From positions 1 through 64,000 of the forward strand of contig DASYEQ010000101.1 in NCBI GenBank assembly GCA_036498945.1: a stretch of 64,000 nt of DNA, read 5' to 3'. The notes under the pieces were generated by a model. The model was not told where the DNA came from. It did no database searches and saw nothing but the letters and a program-made list of their open reading frames with translations. Positions 53,685 to 62,251 of the stretch are shown piece after piece (the stretch's first letter is position 1; each line of letters begins with the position of its first letter). Source of the stretch: JAQGMJ01 sp036498945. Its GTDB lineage: Bacteria; Pseudomonadota; Gammaproteobacteria; Burkholderiales; JAEUOS01. A program made the position numbers and the translations under genes.

Positions 53685-54656
53685 ATGAACCACGAATTCC
53701 GCAAAGGCCTGTTGCTCTGCCTGATCGCCACCGTGTCCTGGGGCATCATGTTCCCGGTGATGGCCGGCGCGCTCAAGCACGTCGATCCCTATACTTTCAC
53801 CTCGCTGCGCTTCGTGCCGGCGGCACTCATCTTCGCGCTCGTTCTCTGGTGGCGCGAGGGCCCCAAGGCGTTCGATCCGCGCGGCGAACGCGTGTGGCTG
53901 GCGTGGATCATGGGCAGTGTCGGCCTGGTCGGCTTCAGCTTTCTCGTCTTTCTCGGCCAGAAGCTCGCCGGCAGCGATGGCAGCCTGATCGCCGCGACCA
54001 TTGCCGCCACCATGCCGCTGATCGGCGTCGGCGTGAGCTGGCTGGCGCGCGGCGTCAAGCCCAGGCCCATGAGCCTGCTGTTCATCGCGCTCTCGTTCGT
54101 CGGCGTGATCGTCGTCATCTCCAAGGGGCATCCGGCCAACCTGCTGGCGGCGAAAGACCAGCTCTCCGCCGACGGGCTGATCCTCATCGGCGCCACCTGC
54201 TGGGTGGTCTACACCATCGGCGCCTCCTATTTCCCCAACTGGTCGCCGCTGCGCTATACCACCGCGACCACCGTGCTCGGCCTGATTTCGGTGCTGGTGC
54301 TCAACGGCCTGTTTCTCGCCGGCGGCCTCATTGCGCTGCCCTCAAGCGCCGATCTGGTCTTTGTCATCCCGCACATCGCCTACATGACGCTGGGCGCCGG
54401 CGTCATCGGCATTCTTGCCTGGCACCAGGGCAACCGCATCGTCACCCCGGCCAACGGCGTGCTGTTCATGAATTTCGTGCCCATCGCCGCCTTCGCCGTG
54501 TCGATGCTGCAAGGCGTAACGCTGGCACCCGCGCAGATCATCGGCGCGCTCATCACCTGCGGGGCTCTGGTGATGAACAGCCTGTATGCAAAGAGTATCG
54601 GCCCGGCGCAAGATTGCTTGGCAGCGGATCCAGCGCCGAAGGCGCGCCTGCATTGA
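53685..54656 (+). CDS. EamA/DMT-family transporter
   Basis: A 323-residue, ten-helix membrane protein with two EamA repeats. The first begins GLLLCLIATVSWGIMFPVMAG with SLRFVPAALIFALVLWW; the second begins ADGLILIGATCWVVYTIGASY. Such proteins export or take up metabolites; substrate unknown. MNHEFRKG at 53685 is the chosen start, since the upstream frame is not membrane-protein-like. Convergent with the aldehyde dehydrogenase gene. Confidence 0.88.
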   Translation: MNHEFRKGLLLCLIATVSWGIMFPVMAGALKHVDPYTFTSLRFVPAALIFALVLWWREGPKAFDPRGERVWLAWIMGSVGLVGFSFLVFLGQKLAGSDGSLIAATIAATMPLIGVGVSWLARGVKPRPMSLLFIALSFVGVIVVISKGHPANLLAAKDQLSADGLILIGATCWVVYTIGASYFPNWSPLRYTTATTVLGLISVLVLNGLFLAGGLIALPSSADLVFVIPHIAYMTLGAGVIGILAWHQGNRIVTPANGVLFMNFVPIAAFAVSMLQGVTLAPAQIIGALITCGALVMNSLYAKSIGPAQDCLAADPAPKARLH

Positions 54657-54762
54657 ATTCAGGCGCGATCAAGCTGGAAGCGCAGATGAACTACGGGCGT
54701 CCCGCAGGAACCGCCCCGCGGGGCCGGACGGCGCCGTTGCCGGATTCCGTGTTGGTGCCGCT

Positions 54763-56211
54763 TCAACCCGCCAGCGTATAGGCCGTCTTCACCGTGGTGT
54801 AGAACTCCTTGGCATACGCGCCCTGCTCGCGCGGTCCGTAGGAGGAGCCTTTGCGGCCACCGAAAGGCACGTGGTAATCCACGCCTGCCGTCGGCAGGTT
54901 GACCATCACCATGCCGGCCTGCGAATGGCGCTTGAAGTGGGTCGCGTACTTGAGCGACGTGGTGGCGATGCCGGCGGAGAGACCAAACGGTGTGTCGTTG
55001 GCGGTGGCCAGCGCTTCTTCGTAGCCCTTCACGCGAATGATGGAGGCCACCGGCCCGAAGATCTCCTCGCGATTGATGCGCATCGCGGGCGTGGTGTCGG
55101 TGAACAGAGCGGGCGAGAGGAAGTAGCCTTCGGCGGAGCGCTTCAGGCGCTCGCCGCCGAACACCAGTTTCGCGCCTTCCTGCTTGCCGGCCTCGATGTA
55201 CATCAGGTCCTGCTCGAGCTGTGCTTGCGACACCACCGGGCCGATGTCGGTGCCGGCAGCCAGCGCATCGTCCACTTTCAACCCCTTCATGCGCTCGGCG
55301 AGCGCTTCAACGAACTTCGGGTAGATGCCTTCGGTGACGATCAGGCGCGAGGAAGCGGTGCAGCGCTGGCCGGTGGAAAAGAAGGCGCTTTGCGCGGACA
55401 ACTCGACCGCGGTCTTCAGGTCCGCATCGTCGAGCACCACCTGCGGGTTCTTGCCGCCCATTTCCAGCTGCACCTTGGCCATGCGCGAAACGCAGGCCTC
55501 GGCCACGCGCTGGCCCACCGACTGCGATCCCGTAAAGCTGATGGCGTCCACCCGGCGGTCATTCAGCAACGCCTCGCCCACCACACTGCCGCGGCCCATC
55601 ACCAGGTTGAACACGCCGGCCGGAATGCCGGAGCGCGAAATGATTTCCGCCAGCGCCCAGGCGCAGCCGGGCACCAGATCAGCGGGCTTCATCACCACGC
55701 AGTTGCCATAGGCCAGCGCGGGCGCGATTTTCCACGCCGGAATGGCGATGGGAAAATTCCATGGCGTGATGATGCCGACCACACCCACCGGCTCGCGCGT
55801 GATTTCCACGCCGATGCCGGGGCGCACCGAGGGAATTATCTCGCCGGCCAGGCGCAGCACTTCGCCGGCGAAGAACTTGAAGATCGCGCCGGCGCGGCCG
55901 GCTTCGCCCACGCCTTCGGCGCGCGTCTTGCCCTCTTCGCGCGACAGCAGCGCGCCGAGTTCATCCTTGCGCGCGATGATTTCATTGGCGATCTTGTCCA
56001 GCGCATCCGAGCGCGCCTGGATGCTGCCGGTGGCCCACGCCGGGAAGGCGGCACGCGCGGCGGCAATTGCGTTGCTCACCTGCGCGCCATCAGCCTGCGC
56101 GTATTCGCCGACCAGGTCGCCCAGGTTGGAGGGGTTGATGTTGCGGCTGGCGGCGTTTGCGCCCACCCATTCGCCGTTGATGAAATTCTGGTGCAATTTA
56201 TTTTCCGCCAT
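54763..56211 (-). CDS. 2,5-dioxovalerate (2-oxoglutarate semialdehyde) dehydrogenase
   Basis: NAD(P)+-dependent aldehyde dehydrogenase, 482 residues. Motifs: TPWNFPIAIPAWKIAPALA, FTGSQSVGQRV, catalytic Glu in LEMGGKNPQVVLDD, catalytic Cys in TGQRCTASSRL, and EEIFGPV. Placed after kdgD in the leftward arm of a hexuronate locus, it should oxidise the KdgD product to 2-oxoglutarate; this specificity comes from context. GGAGG precedes the chosen start MAENKLHQ. A hairpin separates it from kdgD, so part of transcription may stop before it. Confidence 0.9.
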   Translation of the reverse strand: MAENKLHQNFINGEWVGANAASRNINPSNLGDLVGEYAQADGAQVSNAIAAARAAFPAWATGSIQARSDALDKIANEIIARKDELGALLSREEGKTRAEGVGEAGRAGAIFKFFAGEVLRLAGEIIPSVRPGIGVEITREPVGVVGIITPWNFPIAIPAWKIAPALAYGNCVVMKPADLVPGCAWALAEIISRSGIPAGVFNLVMGRGSVVGEALLNDRRVDAISFTGSQSVGQRVAEACVSRMAKVQLEMGGKNPQVVLDDADLKTAVELSAQSAFFSTGQRCTASSRLIVTEGIYPKFVEALAERMKGLKVDDALAAGTDIGPVVSQAQLEQDLMYIEAGKQEGAKLVFGGERLKRSAEGYFLSPALFTDTTPAMRINREEIFGPVASIIRVKGYEEALATANDTPFGLSAGIATTSLKYATHFKRHSQAGMVMVNLPTAGVDYHVPFGGRKGSSYGPREQGAYAKEFYTTVKTAYTLAG

Positions 56212-56251
56212 GCCGGCCTCCGTCATGCGTGAAGGGCACGCTGCCCCAGGT

Positions 56252-56278
56252 CAAAAACAAACCGGCGCATCGCGCCGG
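56252..56278 (-). terminator. terminator-like hairpin between kdgD and the dehydrogenase gene
   Basis: CCGGCGC (56262-56268) / GCGCCGG (56272-56278), loop of three, followed on the minus strand by TTTGTTTTTG. It lies 15 bases after the kdgD stop and could set lower expression of the downstream gene. Confidence 0.75.
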
Positions 56279-56292
56279 CTTTCATCGTGTGC

Positions 56293-57204
56293 TTATTGCG
56301 GGCCTTGCGCGTCGATCAGCGCCTTGAGATCGCGCACTTCCTCGGGCGTGAGTTCGGTGAGCGGCGTGCGCACGTGCCCGCCGTCGTGCCCGACCAGACG
56401 CGCGCCGGCTTTGATGATGGAAACCGCGTAACCGGCGCCGCGATTGCGGATGCGCAGGTAGGGCATGAAAAACTGGTCGAGGATGCGGTTGCAGGTGGCG
56501 TGATCGTCCTGCGCCAGCGCGTTGTAGAAGTCCAGCGCGGTCTTGGGAATGAAGTTGAACACCGCCGACGAATACACCGGCACGCCCATCGCCTTGTAGG
56601 CCTGGGCGAAGATTTCAGCGGTGGGCAGGCCGCCGAGATAGGCGAAACGGTCGCCCATGCGGCGGCGGATACTCACCATCAGCTCGATGTCGCCGATGCC
56701 GTCCTTGAAGCCGACCAAATTGGGCGCCTTGTCGGCCACGCGCGCCAGCGCGTCCGGCCCCAGGCGGCAGGCGCCGCGGTTGTAGACGATCACGCCCAGT
56801 TTGGTGGAGGCGCAGACGGCGGCGATGTGCTCTTCCAGCCCTTGCTGGTTCGCTTCCGTCAGGTAATGCGGCAGCAGCAGCACGCCCTGCGCGCCGACGC
56901 GCTCGGCTTCCTGCGCATACTGGATGGCGGTAGCGGTTCCATAACCGGCGCCGGCAATGATCGGCACCTTGCCGCGGCAAGTCTCCACCGCCGTCTTCAC
57001 CACTTCGCTGTATTCGTTCTGCGCCAGCGAGAAAAACTCGCCCGTACCGCCAGCGGCAAACAGCGCGGTAGCGCCATAGGGCATCAGCCATTCCAGGCGC
57101 GCGCGGTAACCGGCGGCGTTGAATTTGTTTTGCGCGTCGAAATCGGTGATCGGGAAAGACAAGAGCCCGGAGGAAATGGCTTTCTTGAGTTCTTGGGGTT
57201 GCAT
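56293..57204 (-). CDS. kdgD: 5-dehydro-4-deoxyglucarate dehydratase
   Basis: Class I aldolase-fold enzyme that decarboxylates and dehydrates 5-keto-4-deoxy-glucarate to 2,5-dioxopentanoate. 303 residues of the DapA/NAL superfamily: GLLSFPITDFDAQNKFN, FAAGGTGEFFSLAQNEYSE, IIAGAGYGTATAIQYAQ, the Tyr in VIVYNRGACRLGP and Schiff-base Lys in NLVGFKDGIGDIELM. The start MQPQELKKAIS is chosen; the upstream extension has no family match. It heads the leftward arm, with a GntR-type operator about 120 bases upstream. Confidence 0.93.
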   Translation of the reverse strand: MQPQELKKAISSGLLSFPITDFDAQNKFNAAGYRARLEWLMPYGATALFAAGGTGEFFSLAQNEYSEVVKTAVETCRGKVPIIAGAGYGTATAIQYAQEAERVGAQGVLLLPHYLTEANQQGLEEHIAAVCASTKLGVIVYNRGACRLGPDALARVADKAPNLVGFKDGIGDIELMVSIRRRMGDRFAYLGGLPTAEIFAQAYKAMGVPVYSSAVFNFIPKTALDFYNALAQDDHATCNRILDQFFMPYLRIRNRGAGYAVSIIKAGARLVGHDGGHVRTPLTELTPEEVRDLKALIDAQGPQ

Positions 57205-57323
57205 GATGGAGTCGCTCGAAGCTTGGGTTAGACGAAAGGCCGGTACATGGCGCCTAAGCGCTGGCACGGATCGCGAAACGGGTTATCTCGTCAGGCGGCC
57301 AAGCGCGTTGCTTGACCCGCTCT

Positions 57324-57345
57324 TGTTGTAAGTCATCATACAACA
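57324..57345. promoter_or_regulatory. GntR-type operator site 1 (kdgD promoter)
   Basis: Perfect inverted repeat TGTTGTA-N8-TACAACA. On the minus strand it contains GTTGTATGATGAC, 13 bases identical to the site ahead of the uronate dehydrogenase gene. Likely bound by the neighbouring GntR/FCD regulator. Confidence 0.75.
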
Positions 57346-57398
57346 TGTCCATCAGATTAGCAAATTGGTAGGCAAGCCCGTGGCCTGCCCCAGGTGCC

Positions 57399-58139
57399 TC
57401 AGCCGGCCGCTTCGGCGGCTTCGTGGGCGCGTTTCAGGCGCTCGCGGCTATTGGCCAGGTGGGTGCGCATGGCGGCGCGGGCGGCGTCGGAGTCACGCCT
57501 TTCGATGGCATCGAAAATGTCCTGGTGCTCGCGGTTGACGCGGCGCAGATATTCGACCCGGTCTTCCTGCGCCAGGCGCGCGGTATTGACGCGGTTGCGC
57601 GGGATCACCATGGTACCGAGGTAGCTCATCAGGCCGGCGAAATGCGGGTTGCCGGTGGCCAGCGCCACCTGCAGGTGAAATTGGTAATCGGGGCTGGCGG
57701 CATCCCCCGCCTGCTCGACATTTTCGATCAGGGCGACGAGCGCACGGCGCAAATGCTCCAGTTGCTCCTCCGTGCGGCGCTGCGCCGCCAGGCCGGCGGC
57801 CTCGGTTTCCAGGCTGATGCGCAGCTCCAGCACCGCCAGCACGTCCATCACCGTGGACATCTCGCCGGGGTCGATACGGAAGGTGGGCTCATGCGAAATC
57901 TCGCGCACGAAGGTGCCGATGCCATGCTGGGTCTCGACCAAGCCGGCCGCCTGCAGATGCGAGATCGCCTCGCGCACCACGGTGCGCGACACGCCGTATG
58001 CCGCCACCAGTTCGGACTCGGTGGGCAGCTTGTCGCCGGCCTTAAGTAGCCCCCCCTTGATGCGCTCGGACATGCTCTCCACCAGCTGGTGGGCAAGATT
58101 GCGCGGGCGCTTGGGCCGGATGGCGGCATCAATGGACAT
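57399..58139 (-). CDS. GntR-family (FadR/FCD) regulator of the hexuronate locus
   Basis: A 246-residue regulator. The N-terminal winged helix (about 12-78) has KLPTESELVAAYGVSRTVV, REAISHLQAAGLVETQHGIG. The all-helical FCD domain has metal/ligand residues in DYQFHLQVA, NREHQDIFDAI and AMRTHLANS. Its position between the kdgD arm and the udh-TRAP arm, and the matching operators in both, make it the local hexuronate-responsive repressor; in Burkholderiales a GntR regulator of this role has been called GguR. Start MSIDAAIRPKRP is chosen. Confidence 0.92.
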   Translation of the reverse strand: MSIDAAIRPKRPRNLAHQLVESMSERIKGGLLKAGDKLPTESELVAAYGVSRTVVREAISHLQAAGLVETQHGIGTFVREISHEPTFRIDPGEMSTVMDVLAVLELRISLETEAAGLAAQRRTEEQLEHLRRALVALIENVEQAGDAASPDYQFHLQVALATGNPHFAGLMSYLGTMVIPRNRVNTARLAQEDRVEYLRRVNREHQDIFDAIERRDSDAARAAMRTHLANSRERLKRAHEAAEAAG

Positions 58140-58222
58140 AGGTACGGATTTTATCGTCTGCCTCCGCGGGGTGCTGGGCAGCGCTTGACAGATGCGCGCT
58201 TCGGCTTCCATAATCCCCGTCT

Positions 58223-58244
58223 AGTTGTATGATGACACATAACT
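58223..58244. promoter_or_regulatory. GntR-type operator site 2 (udh-TRAP promoter)
   Basis: AGTTGT-N10-ATAACT, an inverted repeat with one mismatch, containing GTTGTATGATGAC as in site 1. It lies between the divergent gntR and udh starts, so it could also mediate autoregulation. Confidence 0.75.
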
Positions 58245-58315
58245 AAACGTTCATCAACGGGAACACCCCGGCCCTCCGGCCCAAGCCGGAAGCCGCAATC
58301 GGCAGCAGAACAAAC

Positions 58316-59116
58316 ATGGCAGACAAAACCTTCAACCGACTCCTGCTCACCGGCGCCGCCGGGGGCCTGGGCCGCGTGCTGCGCGAGCGCATGAAGCCCT
58401 GGTGCAAGACCCTGCGCATTTCCGACATCGCCGACATGGGCGCGGCGCAGGCGGGCGAGGAAGTGGTGCGCTGCGACCTCGCCGACGCGCCGGCGATCGA
58501 CGCCCTGCTCGACGGCGTCGATGCCCTCGTGCATATGGGCGGGGTCTCGGTCGAGGGCCCGTGGGCGCCGATTCTCGCCGCCAACATCGCCGGCCTGCAC
58601 AACGTATACGAAGCGGCGCGGCGCCATGGCGTCAAGCGCATCGTCTTCGCCTCGTCCAACCATGCCATCGGCTTTCACAAGCAGGGCGAGACGCTCGACG
58701 TCAATTCGCCGCCGCGCCCGGACAGCAACTATGGCGTTTCCAAGGCCTTCGGCGAAGACCTGTCGCGTTTCTACTTCGACCGCTACGGCATCGAGACCGT
58801 GTGCCTGCGCATCGGCTCCTCCTTCCCCGAGCCGCGCGACCGCCGCATGCTGATCACCTGGCTGTCGTACAACGACATGACCGAACTGGTGCGTTGCTCG
58901 TTGTTCGCGGCCGAGACGGGTCACACGATAGTCTACGGCGCCTCGAATAATCGCGACAAATGGTGGGACAACAGCGGCGCGGCCCACCTGGGCTTCGTGC
59001 CGAAGGACAGCTCCGAATCCTTCCGCGCCAAGCTGGAGGCCACGCCCGCCCTGCCGGAAGACGACCCGGCGAAGATGTACCAGGGTGGCGCCTACGTCAA
59101 GATGGGGCCCTACTGA
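58316..59116 (+). CDS. udh: uronate dehydrogenase
   Basis: NAD+-dependent short-chain (extended SDR) enzyme oxidising D-galacturonate or D-glucuronate to the aldarolactone. 266 residues, the normal size. Motifs: LLTGAAGGLGRVLRERM for NAD, DLADAPAID, VHMGGVSVEGPW, FASSNHAIGFH with catalytic Ser, and SNYGVSKAFGED with the Tyr-x3-Lys pair; RIGSSFPEPRDRRML is typical of Udh. First gene of the rightward arm, 72 bases after operator site 2. Confidence 0.94.
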   Translation: MADKTFNRLLLTGAAGGLGRVLRERMKPWCKTLRISDIADMGAAQAGEEVVRCDLADAPAIDALLDGVDALVHMGGVSVEGPWAPILAANIAGLHNVYEAARRHGVKRIVFASSNHAIGFHKQGETLDVNSPPRPDSNYGVSKAFGEDLSRFYFDRYGIETVCLRIGSSFPEPRDRRMLITWLSYNDMTELVRCSLFAAETGHTIVYGASNNRDKWWDNSGAAHLGFVPKDSSESFRAKLEATPALPEDDPAKMYQGGAYVKMGPY

Positions 59117-59238
59117 TTTCCCGCGCAGGCGCGGCAACCGTTTTCCCGAAACAGCAGCAAAGCTAAGCATCAGGAAGGCCCGAGGCGCCTGCATCCGGCC
59201 GACGAACAAATCAAATCCAACATCAACGAGGAGCAAAG

Positions 59239-60225
59239 ATGAACCGTTCATTCAAGACACTGGGCGCCATCCTGGTCGCGGCCGCACTGGCCGCCACCAC
59301 GGGCATGGCTTCCGCCCGCACCTTCCGCTCGGCGGACGTGCACAACAAGGACTTCCCGACCAACAAGGCCGTGCAGCGCATGGGCGACGACCTGTCGAAG
59401 GCCACAGGCGGCAAGGACAACATCAAGATCTTCGGTGACAGCTCGCTGGGTTCGGAGAAAGACACCATCGAGCAGGTGCGCATCGGCGCGCTCGACATGG
59501 TGCGCGTCAACACCTCGGCCTTCCACGGCATCGTGCCGGAATCGATGATCCCGGCCCTGCCCTTCCTGTTCCGCGACATCGAGCATTTCCGCAAGACCAT
59601 GTACGGTCCGCAGGGCGACAAGATCCTCGCGGCCTTCGACAAGGCCGGTTTCGTCGGCCTGGCGCTGTATGAAAGCGGCGCGCGGTCGATGTATGCGCGC
59701 AAGCCGATCAAGTCAGTGGCCGACATGAAGGGCCTCAAGGTTCGTGTCCAATCTTCCGATCTGTGGGTGAGCCTGATCGGTGCGATGGGCGCCTCCGCCG
59801 CGCCGATGCCCTATGCCGAGGTGTACACGGGACTGAAGACCGGGCTGGTGGATGCCGCCGAGAACAACTACCCCTCCTATGAGGAGTCGAAGCACTTCGA
59901 AAGCGCGCCCTACTTCTCAGAAACCCTGCATTCGATGCCGCCGGAAGTGCTGGTGTTCTCCAAGAAGGTATGGGACACGCTTTCCAAGCAGGAGCAGGCG
60001 GCGATCCGCAAGGCCGCCAAGGATTCGGTGCCTTACTACGTCAAGCTGTGGGAAGCCAAGGAGAAGGAATCCAAGGCCGACGTCATCAAGGGCGGCGCCA
60101 AGATCACCCCGGCTTCGCAGATCGACCGCCAGAGCTTCGTCAACGTCGAAAAGCCGGTGTGGGACAAGTTCGCCAACACGCCTGAACTGAAGGCGCTGGT
60201 CCAGGAAGTCGTCAATACCAAGTAA
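59239..60225 (+). CDS. TRAP transporter substrate-binding protein (DctP)
   Basis: A 328-residue periplasmic protein. Signal peptide about 1-26 (LVAAALAATTGMASA), then TRAP features: GDSSLGSEKDTIEQVRIGAL, IPALPFLFRDIEHF, GLKVRVQSSDLWVSLIGAM with the carboxylate-binding Arg, and GLVDAAENNYPSYEESKHFE. Context implies a hexuronate or related sugar acid ligand. GAGGAG precedes the ATG. The membrane subunits follow. Confidence 0.93.
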   Translation: MNRSFKTLGAILVAAALAATTGMASARTFRSADVHNKDFPTNKAVQRMGDDLSKATGGKDNIKIFGDSSLGSEKDTIEQVRIGALDMVRVNTSAFHGIVPESMIPALPFLFRDIEHFRKTMYGPQGDKILAAFDKAGFVGLALYESGARSMYARKPIKSVADMKGLKVRVQSSDLWVSLIGAMGASAAPMPYAEVYTGLKTGLVDAAENNYPSYEESKHFESAPYFSETLHSMPPEVLVFSKKVWDTLSKQEQAAIRKAAKDSVPYYVKLWEAKEKESKADVIKGGAKITPASQIDRQSFVNVEKPVWDKFANTPELKALVQEVVNTK

Positions 60226-60293
60226 GGTCGCGGCGGCCTGGATGACGGCGGCCCGCGCGGCCGCCGTTTGCCGCCTGCTCCTGGAGAAAGATC

Positions 60294-60830
60294 ATGACGG
60301 AACAAGAAAGCGCCGCCTTGGGTCAGCCGCGGGGCCTGCCGTGGCTGACCGCCATGAATGCGCGCCTGTCCCGCTGGACCATGTATCTCGCCTGTACCTG
60401 CCTCGCGGGGCTGCTTTGCGTCGTGGTCTACGGCGTGGTGCTGCGCTACGGCTTCAACCACGCGCCGCCCTTCGTCGAGCAGGTCGCGCTGCTGCTGGTG
60501 ATCTCGGTGGCGATGTTCGGTGCTTCCGCCGGGGTGCGTGACGCCGGCCACATCGGCCTGGATTCCGCCGTGCGCCTGCTGCCCGCCAAGGCGCAGTTCT
60601 GGTGCGAGGTGCTGGTGCATATCCTGAGCATCGGCTTCGCCCTGGCGCTCCTGGCCGGCGGGATCGAAATGGCGCGCTCGACCTCGGCCATGACCATCCC
60701 GACGCTGGGCATTTCCGAGTCCGTCCGCTACGTGCCGGTGATCGCGGCCGGCGTCCTGATCACCCTGTTTTCGATCGAGCACATGGTTGCCCAATTCTGC
60801 GGCTTGGAGGTCGTCCCGTCATGGAACTGA
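60294..60830 (+). CDS. TRAP transporter small membrane subunit (DctQ)
   Basis: A 178-residue four-helix membrane protein: helices near 31-52, 62-82 (VEQVALLLVISVAMFGAS), 100-122 and 140-162. The segment GVVLRYGFNHAPPFVEQ is typical of DctQ. It pairs with DctM in a sodium-coupled importer. Its stop overlaps the dctM start by 10 bases. Confidence 0.92.
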   Translation: MTEQESAALGQPRGLPWLTAMNARLSRWTMYLACTCLAGLLCVVVYGVVLRYGFNHAPPFVEQVALLLVISVAMFGASAGVRDAGHIGLDSAVRLLPAKAQFWCEVLVHILSIGFALALLAGGIEMARSTSAMTIPTLGISESVRYVPVIAAGVLITLFSIEHMVAQFCGLEVVPSWN

Positions 60831-62173
60831 CCGTCCTCTGCGCCAGCTTCGTCGTATTCCTCCTGCTCGGTGTGCCGGTGGCATTTGCCATCGGCCTCTC
60901 CTGCCTGCTCACCTTCGCCGTCGAGGGCCTGCCGTTCGAGACTTCGATCCAGATGATGACTTCCGGCATGAACGTGTTCTCGTTCCTCGCCATTCCGTTT
61001 TTCATCTTCTCCGGCGAACTGATGCTGCACGGCGGCATCGCCGACAAGATCGTCGCCTTCGCGCGCAGCCTGGTGGGCCACTGGAAGGGCGGCCTGGGGC
61101 TGGCCAACGTGGTCGCCTCCACCCTGTTCGGCGGCGTCTCCGGCTCACCCGTGGCCGACACCTCCGCGATGGGCGGCGTGATGATCCCGATCATGAAGCG
61201 CGAGGGCTACAGCGCGGCCTACGCGGTCAACGTCACCACCCACGCCTCGCTCTCCGGCGCGCTGATGCCGACCTCGCACAACATGATCATCTACGCCTTC
61301 GCCGCCCAGGCCGCCAGCGGCATGATCGGCACTCACTCCATCAAGGGCGTCTCCATTGGCGACCTGATGTTCGCCGGCTTGATCCCGGTGCTCTGGATCA
61401 TGGCTTGCATGCTGGTGGCCGCTTACTGGCAAGCAGCGAAGTTCGGCTACCCGATGGCGGTGGACGGCAAATCGCTGGTGACGAAATTTCCGGGCTGGGG
61501 GACGGTAGCACGCACCTTCATCGCTTCGCTGCCCGGCCTGATGGTGGTCGCCATCATCCTGTTTTCGATCATGAAAGGCATCGCCACCGCCACCGAGGCG
61601 GGCGCGATCGCGGTGACGTATTCGCTGCTGCTCACGGTCTTCGCCTACCGGACGATGACGAGGAAAAACCTCGTCAAGTCGCTCGCCAAAGCCTCGAAGA
61701 CCACTGGCGTGATTCTGCTCCTGATCGGCGTCTCCAATATGCTGCGCTACCAGATGGCTTACCTGGAGATTCCGGACACCATCGAAAAGGCGCTGCTGCA
61801 CGCCACCAGTTCACCATGGCTGATGCTGCTCTACATCAACATCATCCAGGTGGCCCTGGGCATCTTCCTCGACATGGCGGCGCACATCCTGATCACCACG
61901 CCGCTATTCCTGCCGCTGGCCATCGCCATGGGCGTGGGGCCGGTGCAATTCGGCATGATGCTGCTGCTCAACTGCGCCTTGGGCCTGGTGCACCCGCCGG
62001 TGGGCACGGTGCAGTTCGTCGGCTGCGCCATCGGCAAGATTTCCATCGGGGAGGCCACCAAGACGGCCTGGCCCTATTACCTGGCGATTTTCATCGCGAT
62101 CAACCTGGTGACCTATTTCCCCTCATTTTCCACCTGGCTGCCGTCGATCATCACCGGGCATCCGGTGTTCTGA
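60821..62173 (+). CDS. TRAP transporter large membrane subunit (DctM)
   Basis: A 450-residue polytopic permease. Family motifs: LLGVPVAFAIGLS, FLAIPFFIFSGELMLHGGIA, LANVVASTLFGGVSGSPVAD, TSAMGGVMIPIM and the second-half equivalent FLDMAAHILITTPLFLPLA, LNCALGLVHPPVGT. It drives Na+-coupled uptake of the ligand delivered by DctP. GGAGG upstream of the ATG lies inside the end of dctQ. Confidence 0.94.
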   Translation: MELTVLCASFVVFLLLGVPVAFAIGLSCLLTFAVEGLPFETSIQMMTSGMNVFSFLAIPFFIFSGELMLHGGIADKIVAFARSLVGHWKGGLGLANVVASTLFGGVSGSPVADTSAMGGVMIPIMKREGYSAAYAVNVTTHASLSGALMPTSHNMIIYAFAAQAASGMIGTHSIKGVSIGDLMFAGLIPVLWIMACMLVAAYWQAAKFGYPMAVDGKSLVTKFPGWGTVARTFIASLPGLMVVAIILFSIMKGIATATEAGAIAVTYSLLLTVFAYRTMTRKNLVKSLAKASKTTGVILLLIGVSNMLRYQMAYLEIPDTIEKALLHATSSPWLMLLYINIIQVALGIFLDMAAHILITTPLFLPLAIAMGVGPVQFGMMLLLNCALGLVHPPVGTVQFVGCAIGKISIGEATKTAWPYYLAIFIAINLVTYFPSFSTWLPSIITGHPVF

Positions 62174-62251
62174 GTTTTCCCTGCATGAACCGGTGGCGCG
62201 CCGCGCCGCCGGCGCCTTGTCCGTCCGACTATCCACTGATGAAAGCCACGC

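Noticed and set aside
54586..56232. 548-codon plus-strand frame opposite the aldehyde dehydrogenase
   Set aside because: Shadow of a gene with clear catalytic Cys and Glu motifs.
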